Assembly: GCA_947458545.1 (NCBI GenBank)
Contig: CANGYH010000008.1
Span: forward strand, 1-64,000
Origin: Cytophagaceae bacterium
GTDB lineage: Bacteria; Bacteroidota; Bacteroidia; Cytophagales; Flexibacteraceae
Reading direction: 5' to 3'
Length of the DNA: 64,000 bases
Below the pieces are notes generated by a model, which was not told the origin of the DNA, did no database searches, and worked only from the letters and a program-made list of their open reading frames with translations. Below, piece after piece: positions 9,247-19,449 of the stretch (its first letter is position 1; the number at the start of each line of letters is the position of its first letter). Both the position numbers and the translations under genes were made by a program.

Positions 9247-9735
9247 AGGTTTGAGGTAAGCAGCAGGCAGAACCCCAAACGCTATGGCACCGCAAAGAGC
9301 CGGGCAGCGTTTGGCACTGTCTGTGCCATGCGTGGATGGTAATTCAGAACTTCCATCCGCTCCTTTGGGGAAGGAGCCAGACTCGGCCTATCACATGCCT
9401 GGTATGAATCAGAAGATTTATGCCAGTAGTTCTATTAGACCAACAAACCCAACGAGTACGGATTCCTTCGGGTATGAAAGCGATTCAAAATTACCCAAAC
9501 CAAAATGCAATTCCAGCCCATGTAAGCCAAATCATCGGCGAGTGCCGTGTGTTTTTCGGCTAACATTGCTTATTCTTAGACAAGTGTCTAGTATTAGGAT
9601 ATTTTCCATTTTGTAACACTGCTCGCCCATGTAAGTTCTTAACCTTAGGAAAACATTGTTATGGGCATTTATAAAAAAAGCCATGCACATTGGCATGGCT
9701 TTTACATGGCAAAACCTCTTAAATGCAGGGCTGTG
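9247..9735. other. Intergenic region between giant genes A and B
   Basis: This 489-base region should hold the promoter of gene A. CAAAATTA at 9486-9493 reads as TAATTTTG on the minus strand and fits the -7 consensus, but no -33 box is at the right distance. TAGACA/TGTCTA (9577-9590) is a small palindrome that could be a protein site. The terminator of gene B lies at 9672-9704. I see no convincing gene. Confidence 0.5.
9672..9704 (-). terminator. Terminator of giant gene B
   Basis: AAAAGCCATGC and GCATGGCTTTT form an inverted repeat at 9676-9703, with an A-run to the left that is a T-run on the minus strand. It lies about 30 bases past the stop codon of giant gene B. Confidence 0.8.
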
Positions 9736-12700
9736 TTATTTAGTTACCTTCAGCACTGCCGTTTGTCCTTCTTCTGTCCGGAGGCGTATAACATAAGACC
9801 CCGGTTGCATTTTCTGGAAAGCATCCGTTAATTGAGCAGACAGGCGCTGCAAGTCTCCCGCTGCTTCCATAAGCATTTGGCCGGTTATGCTAAGCACCTC
9901 TACTTGCACCGTACTATTGCCCTTGCCAGGCCAGCTAAGCGTAAGGGTACCTGCGGCTGGCATTGGGTACAGCTTAGGTGCACCCGCCACTGCATCGGCC
10001 TGCAGCAAAATCGTCTGGCTGTAGGTGGTGGTGCCGTCCAGGTCTATTTGTTGCAGGCGGTAGTAGGCCTTGCCACTAAAGCCTCGGTCAATAAAGGCAT
10101 ACGTGCTGCCAAGACGGGCCTGGGCTTTTGATGCCACAAAACCAACTTTGGCAAAACTGCGCCCATCGGCCGAGCGCTCAACGGCAAAGCCGGCGCTGTT
10201 AACCTCAGCCGCCGTTTGCCACGTTAGCTCTGCCACGGCGCCTGCAACCTTACCCTCAAAGCTGGCCAGCGTCACGGGCAGCGGTGCAGATCCGTCGCCC
10301 ATCGTCCAGCGGCTAAAGCCTGGCACACCCTGGATGCGGATAAAGTTCTCTACCGGGTTGCGCGCAATGGCCCCGAAGCGGCTCCACGTGCTGCCCGCAT
10401 CCGTAGAGCGGAAGGCATCTAGCAGGCTCTCTGACGCACCTGCAAGCTCGGCATCAAAGTAGGCCAGCTCCAGGCGGGCGTTCAGGCCCGTGTTGTTGGT
10501 AGCGGTTACATCGTAGTAGCGGGCAATAGACTGGTTGGCCAAATACCCGCTTGATACCGCACCGCTGCCCGTCCGCCTTGTGGCCACGGTGTACCCTGGA
10601 GATGCGCCCTGGGGCGTCACCTTCAGGCCCATGCCGCCAAAGTCTGTTTCGCTGCCTACGGGCACGGCCGTGCGGTACACCTTCAGCAGGCCTTGCACAT
10701 AGCGGTCGGCCGCCTCACCAACCACAAAACCGCCGTTGTCTATGGCTACCGTATCCGCGCCTGTAGTGATGTTAGAGGCCGAGGCAAAGCGCAGCTTTTT
10801 GCCCACCTTCAGCCCACCTGCGGCCACGGCAATGTCTCCGCCCGTGCGGGCAATCACCACGGTATCTGCCCCGGCGGGGATGCCATTGCCAAAGGTGGCG
10901 TTGGCCTGGTTGCCCGCGGCTATGTAGGTGGCCTGTGCAGCCAACTGCCGCGTGCCCGCCACCCTGATGTGGCCCAGCACGCCCGCGCTGTTTATACCGT
11001 CAGCATTGGCAAAGCGCAGGCCCGTGCCCGCCGCCAGCACAACACTGCCTGCGCCTGCAATAAAGTCAGAGGCATCCAGGTTCAGCACGGCAGGTGCCTC
11101 TACGCGCAGCTCGGTGGCTACGTTGATGCTGGCCTGCAGATCTACGTTGCCCACGCCAAAATTGGCCGAGGTAGCATTAAAGAGCACCCTGCCATAGGTT
11201 ACCGTCTGGCTGGGGCTGCCAAAAGTGCCCCGCAAGCCCTGCTGGCCAGATACCGCCGTAGTGCCATAAAGCTCTACCAGACTGGTGCTGCTCAGGTTGT
11301 AGGTAGCACCGGGGGCTGTGGCCATAAGCTCTGGCAGGTTGCTGCCAATCCTGGAGAGGCGCAGATGGCCCAGGCCCTGTATGGTAAGGCCCCCAGGGCC
11401 GCTGAGGCCGTTGTTCTCTGCATCCAGCACCTCGCCATTGGTAATGGTCAGGCTGTTGTTGATGACGACGGCCGAGGTGATCCGCTTGGGCGCTCCCACA
11501 GACGAGATACCACCCAGCCCGACGTTCCAGTACGTGCGGCCGCCGCGGAGTTGCTGTATGTTACTGCCTGCCGTAGTGCCGTTCAGGTTGATGGTGCCGC
11601 CCGTCAGGGTATAGGCACCCGTCAGCCGCGGAAACACCAGCGTTGCGCCCACGCGGTTAAAGGTCAGCACTCCGCCAGACATCTCGAGGCTACCTGCCCC
11701 ATCCAGGATGGGCCCGGTGAGGTTCTCGCCCAGGCTGCCTGCCTTCAGCACAAACTTGCCCGTACCGGTGATGGTGGTAGATTGAGCCAGGAAAAAGCCT
11801 CGGCTGTCATCTACGCACTGCACCTCTAAAATACCGCTGAGGGTGGCGGGCAGCGCATTGCCAGCCTGCTGGTCTGCCCCCAGGGCAGAGCGGTACACAT
11901 AATTGGCACCGGCATCAAACGTGCGCACATCTGTCTGCACAGCACCGGTGGCGCCTGTGGTTACAAGGCCATTGTTGTCAGAAATCAGCAGTGTGCCACC
12001 CGCAGCCAGGTTAAAGGAGGTGTTGGCCGCCGTGGTGGGCAGTTCTACCACATCTAATCCGCTCAACAGCTCTAGCCGTCCGCCGCTCAGCACGGTTACG
12101 TTGCAGCTGTCGCCCATGGGCAGGTTGGTCAGCAGTTGTACGGTGTCTGCCGGGCCTACCTGCCAGTTTATTCTATTGGCAGGCGCCGTAGGCCCAACCT
12201 GCAAAAAGGTATGGCGCTTGCCGCCCGCAAAGCGGATATAGCTGCCAAAGGCATAGTCGGTAGAGCGCAACTGCCCGGCACCACTGCCACTATGCACCAG
12301 ATTGCCCTGCAGGTTGATGAACTGCCGCCCGCCACCGGCGGTGTTGCGGTTCATGTCCACCGTGGCCGTACCGTTGATCTCTAGGTTGCCGACGATGGTG
12401 CTTGTCTGGGCCGTGTTGGCCGTATGGGCATAAAAGGCAAAGCTGTTGCCCGTTTGCACCCGCAGCCCGCCGTAGGTAATGGTGGCATTGCCCACACTGC
12501 CATACACAAAGAAACCGTTGGCAGCCGTCACCGTCAGGTTGCCTTGGCAAAGCAGCGCCGTAGCCCCTGCAGGCACCAGCTTAAAGTGCTCTGCAAACGG
12601 GTTGCGGCTGCCGGCCGTGCTGTTGATGTTGATGTTGCCAAACAGATACCCGGCTGCGTTGGGGCTTATGGTGCGGGTGCCTGCGGGGTCTATCAGCTTG

Positions 12701-15700
12701 TCTGCTTCTCCGGCTGCGGCCGTGTTCCAGGATTGTACCTCCAGCGTAGAGCTGTTTTTGAAGTTCTCAACCCCGTTCCAGATCAGCGACTGGTTGCTTA
12801 CGTTGAAGTTTACGGCCAGCGTTCCCAGGCTATCTACCGTCAACTTGGCGGTAGAGGCGGTGGTGGCTGTCAACACATCGCGCATAAAGATGCCGCCCTC
12901 TGCTTGCACGCGCGCTCCGGCCAAAATACGCAGCTCACCGTCTGCCCCTACCACGTTCAGGCCCGGGTTGGTGCCTGGGTTGGTCGTCAGGGTAGTGCCT
13001 GCGTTTTTGACGAACATCTTGTTCACCGTCCAGAAGTTGTTGGGGCCGCTGTAGCTACCCATCGTCATAGACCGCTCTATGTGCACCTCCGTGGTGATAT
13101 CGTCTGGGGCGCTGGAGGCCGCCAGCCAGGTAGTGCCGTCGGCTTGCAGCACCTCCCAGTTTGCGGCATCGCTATAGCTTGCCGAGCCCGTGGCCGTGGT
13201 GCGGTAGCAGCCAATGGTATAGCCAACGCCACTCACCACAAAGGCTGTGGTGGTAATTACGCTGGGCCCAGGCGTTAGCGCCGGGCTGATGCTGGCCTGC
13301 AGTTGCACGCCGCTCTCAATCACATCCAGGCGCAGGTTCGTCGTCTGGAAGAACCCGGCCGCAATGCTACCCGTGGCGGTTCCGGTTAGCGTACCCGTAC
13401 CCGCCGTGCGGACGATGGTCACCGTGCCCGTATTCACGTCCAGGTCGCGGTTGCCGTTGGCATCCTGCACCTGCACAGAGAGCGTAAAGTTGCTGTTGAA
13501 CCCCACCGTGCCCCCACCTGGCGACGTAACAAAGCCGAGCTGCGTACCCGTTACAAGGGTACGGCTGGCCGTGCCGCTGCTGGCGGGTGCGGTATAGACC
13601 TTAAACGTAGAGCTGGTGGGCGGTGCCGCAGTAACGGCAGCGGTTAGCGTGGCCACCAGGGCTTGGTTATCAGTAACGGTGGTGGTAAAGCTCACCCGCA
13701 GCCAGATAGACAGCGTGCCATTATCAGCGACCGTAAAGCTGCCCGCCGGCAACCCACTGAAGGTGATGGTGCCCGCCCCGGCGTTGATGGCAGGGTCGGC
13801 CACGTTTAGCTTGGCATTGGCCGTAGAAAACAGCGCCGCCTGCCGGATGGCCGCCCCGTTGTTTACCATAAAGGTGAGGCCAGACACAATGGTGGGCAGG
13901 ATATCGTTGTCGGGCGTACCGCCCCCGTCGCGGATGTCAATCCGCATCAGGCCGTACGATCCGCCTGCACCTGTGGTAACATTGGTGATGCTGGCCGACT
14001 GGTAAAGGGTAAAATCTACCGTAGCCGCGCCGCTGGCCCCCAGCACAACGTCAGACTGGGCAGATGGCGTCCCCGTACCCGTCAGGTTGACGGTATAGGT
14101 ACCCGTAACGTTAGATGCATCAGAGACTATATCCAGCGTGCCTGCCTGCAACGTCAGGGCGCTGGCCGTGTAGCGCACCCGCACCGTGGCATTGTTGCCA
14201 GCAGGGATAGTCGTCGTGCCGCCGCCGCTGGTGATACTAAAGCCTGCACCCGTGGCCTGGATGCTGCTGATGTTGAGCACCTGCGAGCCGGGGTTGGCCA
14301 GCGTAAAGTCGCGCTCTATAAAAGTGCCCGTCTCTACGTTGCCAAAAGAGAAGCTAGAGCCGCTGGGCTGGGCGACCGTCTGGCTCACGGCCAGCAAAGG
14401 TGCCGTACCAAAGGTGCCATACACCTCGATGTTGTTTAGCCTGAAGTTGCCCGTGCTGCTGGCCCCATAGCCATATATGCGGAACGTTATCGGGCTTGCC
14501 GTAGTGCCCGGCAAACTGGTGAGGTTAAACGTCGTAAGGCCCGATGTGTTGGCGTTGCTGGCCCCGGTTAGCGCAGCTACGCCGGCCGTGGCAAAGCCAT
14601 CCAGGCTGTAGTAAACGTCTATCGTTTGAGGCCCGGCTGTGGTACGGCCTGCATCAAACTGCACGGCCGACAGGGTTACCGTGCCAACAGGCGTAACCGT
14701 AAACTCCCAGAATTTACCCGCCGCCGAAAAGGTAGGCGAGGTAGACCAGCTACCTGTGTTTACGTTGCTAGGCGACGCCTGATAGGTAATAGTAGAGGCC
14801 GGGCTAACGGTAAGGTTAGAGGCAGCGCTAAGGGCACTGCCATTTACCGTCGTAGCCGCCCAGGGCGATGCGGATACCGTAAAGCGCCAGGCAGCCATAG
14901 GCCCCGCACTGGTAGATACGGTAACCGTAGGCACCCCGGCCGTTTTGTAGTCTATACCCCCTACACCAGTGTTGACCAGCGGGTAAATGGCTGCCGTATA
15001 GCTCGTAGATGCCGTCAGGCCGGTAAAAGTTACCGTCTGCACACCGCGGGCAACGTACACGTTGGTAGCGTTGGCCGTAATCACCGTCCCGTCCACCGGG
15101 TCTGCCGGGGCGGTAGTGCCTATCCGCACCAAAAACGAGTCTGCCTGAGCGGCGCCGTTGTTGTCGGCCCAGGTAAAGGTGATAGAGGTAGTCGTTTGCG
15201 TGCTGCTAGCAAAGGTGGCTACATGGTTGGTAGGCTCCAGCTTGCGCGTGTTAAACCGGCCTGCCGTTGCGGCGTAGGTGGTGCCTGCGCTGTTGGTGGC
15301 ATACGTGCGGTAGTAGTAAGCCGTGCCGGGGCGCAGGCCCGTGGCGGCTACCGTCTTGGTGCCTGGAGCATTGTCGGCAAACGCAAAGACGGTGTCGGCC
15401 AGGGTTGGCAGGGCATGCAGCTTGCTCAGCACGATGCCTTGGCCCGTCAGCGTGCTGGGGCAGGTGGCCGCCGTAGTGGTGCCCCCGAGGGTAGCACCCG
15501 TAGCTGTACCGGCCGTAGCCATGTTGGCCGTAGGGGCAGGTGGGGCAACCAGCGCCGTACCCGTGCCAGAGATGGAGAAGGTCGGGTTGTTCTCGCCGTT
15601 TACGGTAAGCGTAGCCGTCTGCCCACCGGCAGCTGACGGGGTAAAGGTTACGGCAAACGTCTGGCTGCCGCCCACAGGCACCGTCGTGCCCGATAAGCCA

Positions 15701-17199
15701 CTGACCACAAACTGCGCATTGTCAGACGTTACCGAGGTAAGCGTACCGGCCAGCCCGCCTGTATTGTTGATAGTATAGGTGATAGTGCTTGCCGCTACCC
15801 CCACGCAGGCACTCCCATGCGACACCGTGCCCGAGATACCCAGATTGGCACCCGTCGGTATAGTGAAAGAGGCCATAGCCCCATAGGCATAGGTGCTGCC
15901 ATTAAAGACATAAGCCTTGTAGTAGTACGTCTGCCCCGCAACGAGGCCCGACAAACCAGCGCTGAAGCTGCCCGTGGCGGCCCCGCCTACCGACACGGCG
16001 GTAACGTCTGCCCCGCCCACCTCTGGGTTGTTGTTGGTGCCCGAGTAGGCAAACCCGCGCGCCGTGGTGGCCGGGCAAACGCCCAGGGTGGCCACGCTGC
16101 CGTTGAGCGTCGCCGCACCTGCACCCGTAATGCCAGAGGCCGCAGACGTACTTACAGAAGGCGTTACTGCCGCTACGCCCGTTCCGCTGAGGGCAATCGT
16201 GCCGTTGGTGCTGCCGGAGGTCGTGCTGCTGGCTGTGATGGTAGCCGTGCGTGCACCCGCCGTAGTGGGCGTAAACGTAACCTGAAACGTGGCCGTGCTC
16301 CCCGCGCCCGCCAGCGATGTGGTAGATAGGCTGCTGACGGCAAACTCCGTATTGTTGCTGCTTACCGCCAAACCCGCCGCCGCACCCGTGGTGCCGATGG
16401 TGTAGGTAACCGCCGTAGCGCCCGTACCCAGGCAACTGCTGCCGAGGTTGGTAGGCGTGCCAGTAATGTTTAGGGTGGGGCCCGATGCTGGTGCTGTAAT
16501 TGAAACGTCATCTACGCCGATGCCTTGCGCGCTGGTGTTGCCGGCCACGGTATAAGTCCAACGCAGATAGTAGCTGGCACCGTTGGCTATGCTCAGGCCC
16601 GTCAACGATACGGATTTGGCCGTCTGGCCAGGTGGGTTCGAGATGGTTGTATTGTTTGCATCGGCAGGGTAGGTCTGGTCTCCCGCGCTGGCACCCGTCC
16701 AAGTGGTGCCGTCACTGCCGTGAAAGAACGTCCAGACACATCCATTGGCATTGGAGCCAGACCGGTACTTCTCGTAGTTGAACCCTATGGTTAGGGCAGT
16801 AATCGTGGCGCCCGTGTTGTTGGTGAGTTGCACCATCAAAGAGCGTGGGCTAGTAAACCCGCCTGAAGTCAGAAAACCGATTGCCCTATCCGTTGAGCTT
16901 GCCGTTATGCCATTGGCAAAGTTGTAAACCCCTCCTGCAGACGAGCCCGTCAAAGCCCCGGTGCCCGTCGTACCGGCTGCCAATGTGGTTGCCGTCGTAC
17001 CGGCAGAGTAGGTCGTTCCGCCGCTCACCCTCCATCCTGTTGGCAAGGCAGCTGTGCCGCTGCTTCCGATACCATCAAAGTTCTGGATGAAAGGGGTGCC
17101 CGTGGCCGTAAGGCTCATCTGCGCCTGGGCTGTGCCCATTGCAAATAGCCATAAAAGGCATACCCAAAGGGAGCCACGCACATAGTTCAAAATCTTCAT
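9736..17199 (-). CDS. Giant T9SS-secreted surface protein B
   Basis: This 2487-residue protein is the largest in the window. Residues 1-26 are a signal peptide ending in TAQAQ. Residues 27-235 form a beta-sandwich domain (FIQNFDGIGSSGTAALPTGW to GIGVDDVSI) that closely resembles the N-terminus of giant protein C. Next come alternating choice-of-anchor-D-like and fibronectin-III-like domains (about 236-720), then another beta-sandwich (about 770-930). Residues 951-2487 align along their whole length with residues 594-2120 of protein A: a HYDIN-like domain, a long beta-helix-like region and a C-terminal sorting domain with YPMPAAG in place of YPNP. The gene has its own terminator, so it is probably transcribed separately from A. 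The role is unknown; surface adhesion or matrix formation is plausible. Confidence 0.85.
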   Translation of the reverse strand: MKILNYVRGSLWVCLLWLFAMGTAQAQMSLTATGTPFIQNFDGIGSSGTAALPTGWRVSGGTTYSAGTTATTLAAGTTGTGALTGSSAGGVYNFANGITASSTDRAIGFLTSGGFTSPRSLMVQLTNNTGATITALTIGFNYEKYRSGSNANGCVWTFFHGSDGTTWTGASAGDQTYPADANNTTISNPPGQTAKSVSLTGLSIANGASYYLRWTYTVAGNTSAQGIGVDDVSITAPASGPTLNITGTPTNLGSSCLGTGATAVTYTIGTTGAAAGLAVSSNNTEFAVSSLSTTSLAGAGSTATFQVTFTPTTAGARTATITASSTTSGSTNGTIALSGTGVAAVTPSVSTSAASGITGAGAATLNGSVATLGVCPATTARGFAYSGTNNNPEVGGADVTAVSVGGAATGSFSAGLSGLVAGQTYYYKAYVFNGSTYAYGAMASFTIPTGANLGISGTVSHGSACVGVAASTITYTINNTGGLAGTLTSVTSDNAQFVVSGLSGTTVPVGGSQTFAVTFTPSAAGGQTATLTVNGENNPTFSISGTGTALVAPPAPTANMATAGTATGATLGGTTTAATCPSTLTGQGIVLSKLHALPTLADTVFAFADNAPGTKTVAATGLRPGTAYYYRTYATNSAGTTYAATAGRFNTRKLEPTNHVATFASSTQTTTSITFTWADNNGAAQADSFLVRIGTTAPADPVDGTVITANATNVYVARGVQTVTFTGLTASTSYTAAIYPLVNTGVGGIDYKTAGVPTVTVSTSAGPMAAWRFTVSASPWAATTVNGSALSAASNLTVSPASTITYQASPSNVNTGSWSTSPTFSAAGKFWEFTVTPVGTVTLSAVQFDAGRTTAGPQTIDVYYSLDGFATAGVAALTGASNANTSGLTTFNLTSLPGTTASPITFRIYGYGASSTGNFRLNNIEVYGTFGTAPLLAVSQTVAQPSGSSFSFGNVETGTFIERDFTLANPGSQVLNISSIQATGAGFSITSGGGTTTIPAGNNATVRVRYTASALTLQAGTLDIVSDASNVTGTYTVNLTGTGTPSAQSDVVLGASGAATVDFTLYQSASITNVTTGAGGSYGLMRIDIRDGGGTPDNDILPTIVSGLTFMVNNGAAIRQAALFSTANAKLNVADPAINAGAGTITFSGLPAGSFTVADNGTLSIWLRVSFTTTVTDNQALVATLTAAVTAAPPTSSTFKVYTAPASSGTASRTLVTGTQLGFVTSPGGGTVGFNSNFTLSVQVQDANGNRDLDVNTGTVTIVRTAGTGTLTGTATGSIAAGFFQTTNLRLDVIESGVQLQASISPALTPGPSVITTTAFVVSGVGYTIGCYRTTATGSASYSDAANWEVLQADGTTWLAASSAPDDITTEVHIERSMTMGSYSGPNNFWTVNKMFVKNAGTTLTTNPGTNPGLNVVGADGELRILAGARVQAEGGIFMRDVLTATTASTAKLTVDSLGTLAVNFNVSNQSLIWNGVENFKNSSTLEVQSWNTAAAGEADKLIDPAGTRTISPNAAGYLFGNININSTAGSRNPFAEHFKLVPAGATALLCQGNLTVTAANGFFVYGSVGNATITYGGLRVQTGNSFAFYAHTANTAQTSTIVGNLEINGTATVDMNRNTAGGGRQFINLQGNLVHSGSGAGQLRSTDYAFGSYIRFAGGKRHTFLQVGPTAPANRINWQVGPADTVQLLTNLPMGDSCNVTVLSGGRLELLSGLDVVELPTTAANTSFNLAAGGTLLISDNNGLVTTGATGAVQTDVRTFDAGANYVYRSALGADQQAGNALPATLSGILEVQCVDDSRGFFLAQSTTITGTGKFVLKAGSLGENLTGPILDGAGSLEMSGGVLTFNRVGATLVFPRLTGAYTLTGGTINLNGTTAGSNIQQLRGGRTYWNVGLGGISSVGAPKRITSAVVINNSLTITNGEVLDAENNGLSGPGGLTIQGLGHLRLSRIGSNLPELMATAPGATYNLSSTSLVELYGTTAVSGQQGLRGTFGSPSQTVTYGRVLFNATSANFGVGNVDLQASINVATELRVEAPAVLNLDASDFIAGAGSVVLAAGTGLRFANADGINSAGVLGHIRVAGTRQLAAQATYIAAGNQANATFGNGIPAGADTVVIARTGGDIAVAAGGLKVGKKLRFASASNITTGADTVAIDNGGFVVGEAADRYVQGLLKVYRTAVPVGSETDFGGMGLKVTPQGASPGYTVATRRTGSGAVSSGYLANQSIARYYDVTATNNTGLNARLELAYFDAELAGASESLLDAFRSTDAGSTWSRFGAIARNPVENFIRIQGVPGFSRWTMGDGSAPLPVTLASFEGKVAGAVAELTWQTAAEVNSAGFAVERSADGRSFAKVGFVASKAQARLGSTYAFIDRGFSGKAYYRLQQIDLDGTTTYSQTILLQADAVAGAPKLYPMPAAGTLTLSWPGKGNSTVQVEVLSITGQMLMEAAGDLQRLSAQLTDAFQKMQPGSYVIRLRTEEGQTAVLKVTK

Positions 17200-17667
17200 A
17201 AAAATGTAAAAGCGTACGGAGATGGCTTCGAGATATCACCTCAGACATAGGCTTGCGGCCGTGGGAGGCAAAGGCTGCATTTGGCTTCTAAATGCCACAA
17301 ACAGCCTTGGTCTTTCGTACGCAGCATGAGCCTTGGGGCTAAGCCAACTATAAAAAATAGGGTAGGCCGAACCAACCGGGGCAGACGTAATATCTCACGT
17401 CAAAATTAAAGATAATAAAACCAGAAAAGATTACCAAACCATTACCATATGGTTCAGAATGTGGTTTTAACCGCGTATCCACTGTTAAGGTGCCGCCGAT
17501 AGCCATGTTAGATTTTAGCCAACGGCGCAGTATTTAGAAATTTTCTCAGAAAAGGGTATCCACCCGCTGCATACTTCCCGTACGAAGGCTTCAAGCCCGT
17601 TCCTACTCCCTTGGGAGCAGACCATCACTTCCCATCACTTCACTTTCCAAACCACTCAAAATCAGAC
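17200..17667. other. Divergent promoter region, giant gene B / ferritin-like gene
   Basis: This 468-base AT-richer region separates two divergent units. CAAAATTA (17401-17408) reads as a -7 box TAATTTTG on the minus strand for giant gene B; a TTTG lies 26 bases upstream, which is longer than usual. A perfect palindrome ACCATATGGT (17444-17453), nested in AACCAT..ATGGTT (17437-17454), could be an operator. I see no gene here. Confidence 0.5.
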
Positions 17668-18471
17668 ATGACCACCGCACCCAAACCCCCTGCCGGCGGC
17701 TTACCGCGCCGGCGCTTTTTAGCCTTTGCAGGCGCCGGCCTGCTGGCAACAGGCACCTTGGCCCAAGGCTGCAAAAAAGACGATGACGACGATGACGACG
17801 TCCCCACCCCAGGCCCCACCGGCAACAGCCTTACGCTGACCAACGACGATGTCGGCATCCTCAATTACGCCTATGCCCTAGAGCAACTGGAGGCCGACTT
17901 CTACGCCCGCGTGGTGGCGGCCAACAACTTCAGCACCAACTTCGCCATGGGCGAGGCCCAGTTGCTGCGAGACATTGCCGCCCACGAGCTGGCGCACAAA
18001 GAGTTTTTCCGCCGGGCCATCCCCGCCGATAAGCTGCTGCGCAACCTTACGCCCAAATACGGTACCCTAGACTTTACCAACCGCATGCAGGTACTGGCCA
18101 CGGCCCGCACCTTCGAAGACTTGGGCGTATCGGCCTACAACGGCGCAGGCCCGCTCATCGCCAGTGCAGACTACCTGGTATTGGCAGGCAAAATCGTATC
18201 GGTAGAGGCACGCCACGCCGCCTTCATCCGCGAGTTGAGCGGGGTCCGCTTTGCAGACTCCGACGTCCTCAATGTGGATTACAGCCGGATGCCCAGCCGT
18301 TTCCGCTCGCCCATTCCCAATGCCAACGGATCCGACAATCCATCTACGGCGGCAGAGCTAGGCTTTAACCCGGCCACCAACAACGCCATAGAGAAGAGCC
18401 GCCGCCCCAGCGAAGTGCTGGCCATGGCAGCGCCCTTCATCACCGAAACCCTTACCAGCCAACTCCCTTAG
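17668..18471 (+). CDS. Tat-exported ferritin-like lipoprotein
   Basis: This is a 267-residue protein. The ATG at 17668 is chosen over an upstream in-frame TTG because it starts a complete twin-arginine lipoprotein signal: PRRRFLAFAGAG followed by lipobox LAQGC with Cys35. An Asp-rich linker follows. The rest is a ferritin-like four-helix bundle of the Ferritin_2 / desiccation-related type. All diiron ligands are visible: a Glu in ALEQLEADFY, ExxH in HELAHKEFF, a Glu in ARTFEDLG and ExxH in SVEARHAAF. Export by Tat fits a protein that binds metal before transport. It is followed by a second ferritin-like gene 20 bases on and then by tatA, so an operon is likely. The activity (iron binding, oxidase or peroxide removal) is unproven. 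Confidence 0.85.
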   Translation: MTTAPKPPAGGLPRRRFLAFAGAGLLATGTLAQGCKKDDDDDDDVPTPGPTGNSLTLTNDDVGILNYAYALEQLEADFYARVVAANNFSTNFAMGEAQLLRDIAAHELAHKEFFRRAIPADKLLRNLTPKYGTLDFTNRMQVLATARTFEDLGVSAYNGAGPLIASADYLVLAGKIVSVEARHAAFIRELSGVRFADSDVLNVDYSRMPSRFRSPIPNANGSDNPSTAAELGFNPATNNAIEKSRRPSEVLAMAAPFITETLTSQLP

Positions 18472-18491
18472 CCCTCAACCGCCCAAAAACC

Positions 18492-19439
18492 ATGGACATC
18501 CTAAAACTGCTGAGCCACTTCGAGGGCTTTGACCCCGAAGTGTACGACCGCTTCGACACCCGGCGCAAAGCCATGCGCCAGTTTGCCGGGATCGGCAAAA
18601 AGCTCACCCTGGCTTCGTTGCCGCTGGCTGCCTCGGCCATGATCCAGAAGGCCTACGGCCAAACCAACACCGGCAACGTAGCCTATGCCCTCCAACTGGC
18701 CCTCAAGGCCGAGTATCTGGAGTCTCATTTCTACGTTACGGGCATCAACGCGGCCCAGGGCCTTGGCCTGCAGGGCGACACGCTCGGAAAGCTCAAGCGC
18801 ATCGGCTACGACGAGCTGCTACACGTAGAGGCCGTCCGCGCAACACTGGCCACCATAGAGCGACCCCAGGTGCCCTACGTGGGGCCCATGGCCGACAAGC
18901 CCGCCGGGGCAGACTATGGCATAGACATCACCGGAGGCGGCGGCAACGGCAACGGCCCCATGGCCCCCGCCCTCACCAACCTCGATGTCTTTTTGGCCGC
19001 CGCCCAAGCCTTTGAAGACAACGGCGTGCGCGCCTACAAAGGCCAGGCCACCAACGTAATGCCCAACAAGCCCGTGCTGGCTGCCGCGCTGGGTATCCAC
19101 TCGGTAGAGGCGCGCCATGCCGCAGCCCTGCGCAAAATCCGCGCAGACAGGGCAGGCGTACAAAACGGCTACATGCCCAAACCCTGGCCCACGGGCGCAG
19201 ACCCTGGCAACATCCCAGAACCCTATAATGCCAAGGTGGCACCACTCTACGGCCCGGGCATAGGTAATCCCAACATGTTTCCGTCAGAGAGCAACACCAT
19301 GCAGGCGGGCATCAACATTGCCCAGCTAGGCGTAACCAACGCCCAGGCCACCGAAAGCTTCGACGAGCCCCAGGAAGGCGATACGGTGGTGCGCTACCTC
19401 ACCGGCCAGGTACTGCCAGACGTTAAGTTTATCTATTAA
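18492..19439 (+). CDS. Ferritin-like protein with Tat-type signal
   Basis: This is a 315-residue protein, second of the ferritin-like pair. The N-terminal 30 residues come before a twin-arginine-like stretch ([25 protein letters not shown]) and a likely cleavage site near AYGQ. The bundle has the same set of metal ligands as its neighbour: Glu residues in [11 protein letters not shown], ExxH in YDELLHVEA, Glu in AQAFEDNGV, and ExxH in [10 protein letters not shown] glycine-rich loop (GGGGNGNGP) splits the bundle and a C-terminal extension of about 90 residues has no obvious relatives. It begins 20 bases after the first ferritin-like gene and ends 10 bases before tatA. Confidence 0.85.
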   Translation: MDILKLLSHFEGFDPEVYDRFDTRRKAMRQFAGIGKKLTLASLPLAASAMIQKAYGQTNTGNVAYALQLALKAEYLESHFYVTGINAAQGLGLQGDTLGKLKRIGYDELLHVEAVRATLATIERPQVPYVGPMADKPAGADYGIDITGGGGNGNGPMAPALTNLDVFLAAAQAFEDNGVRAYKGQATNVMPNKPVLAAALGIHSVEARHAAALRKIRADRAGVQNGYMPKPWPTGADPGNIPEPYNAKVAPLYGPGIGNPNMFPSESNTMQAGINIAQLGVTNAQATESFDEPQEGDTVVRYLTGQVLPDVKFIY

Positions 19440-19449
19440 CCGCAGCACC

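Noticed and set aside
9284-9616. A 110-codon frame between giant genes A and B
   Set aside because: No signal, domain or promoter; codon use does not match the neighbours. I treat the region as non-coding.
10693-11829. A 378-codon open frame opposite giant gene B
   Set aside because: No domain, no plausible start context, and complete overlap with conserved stalk sequence shared with gene A.
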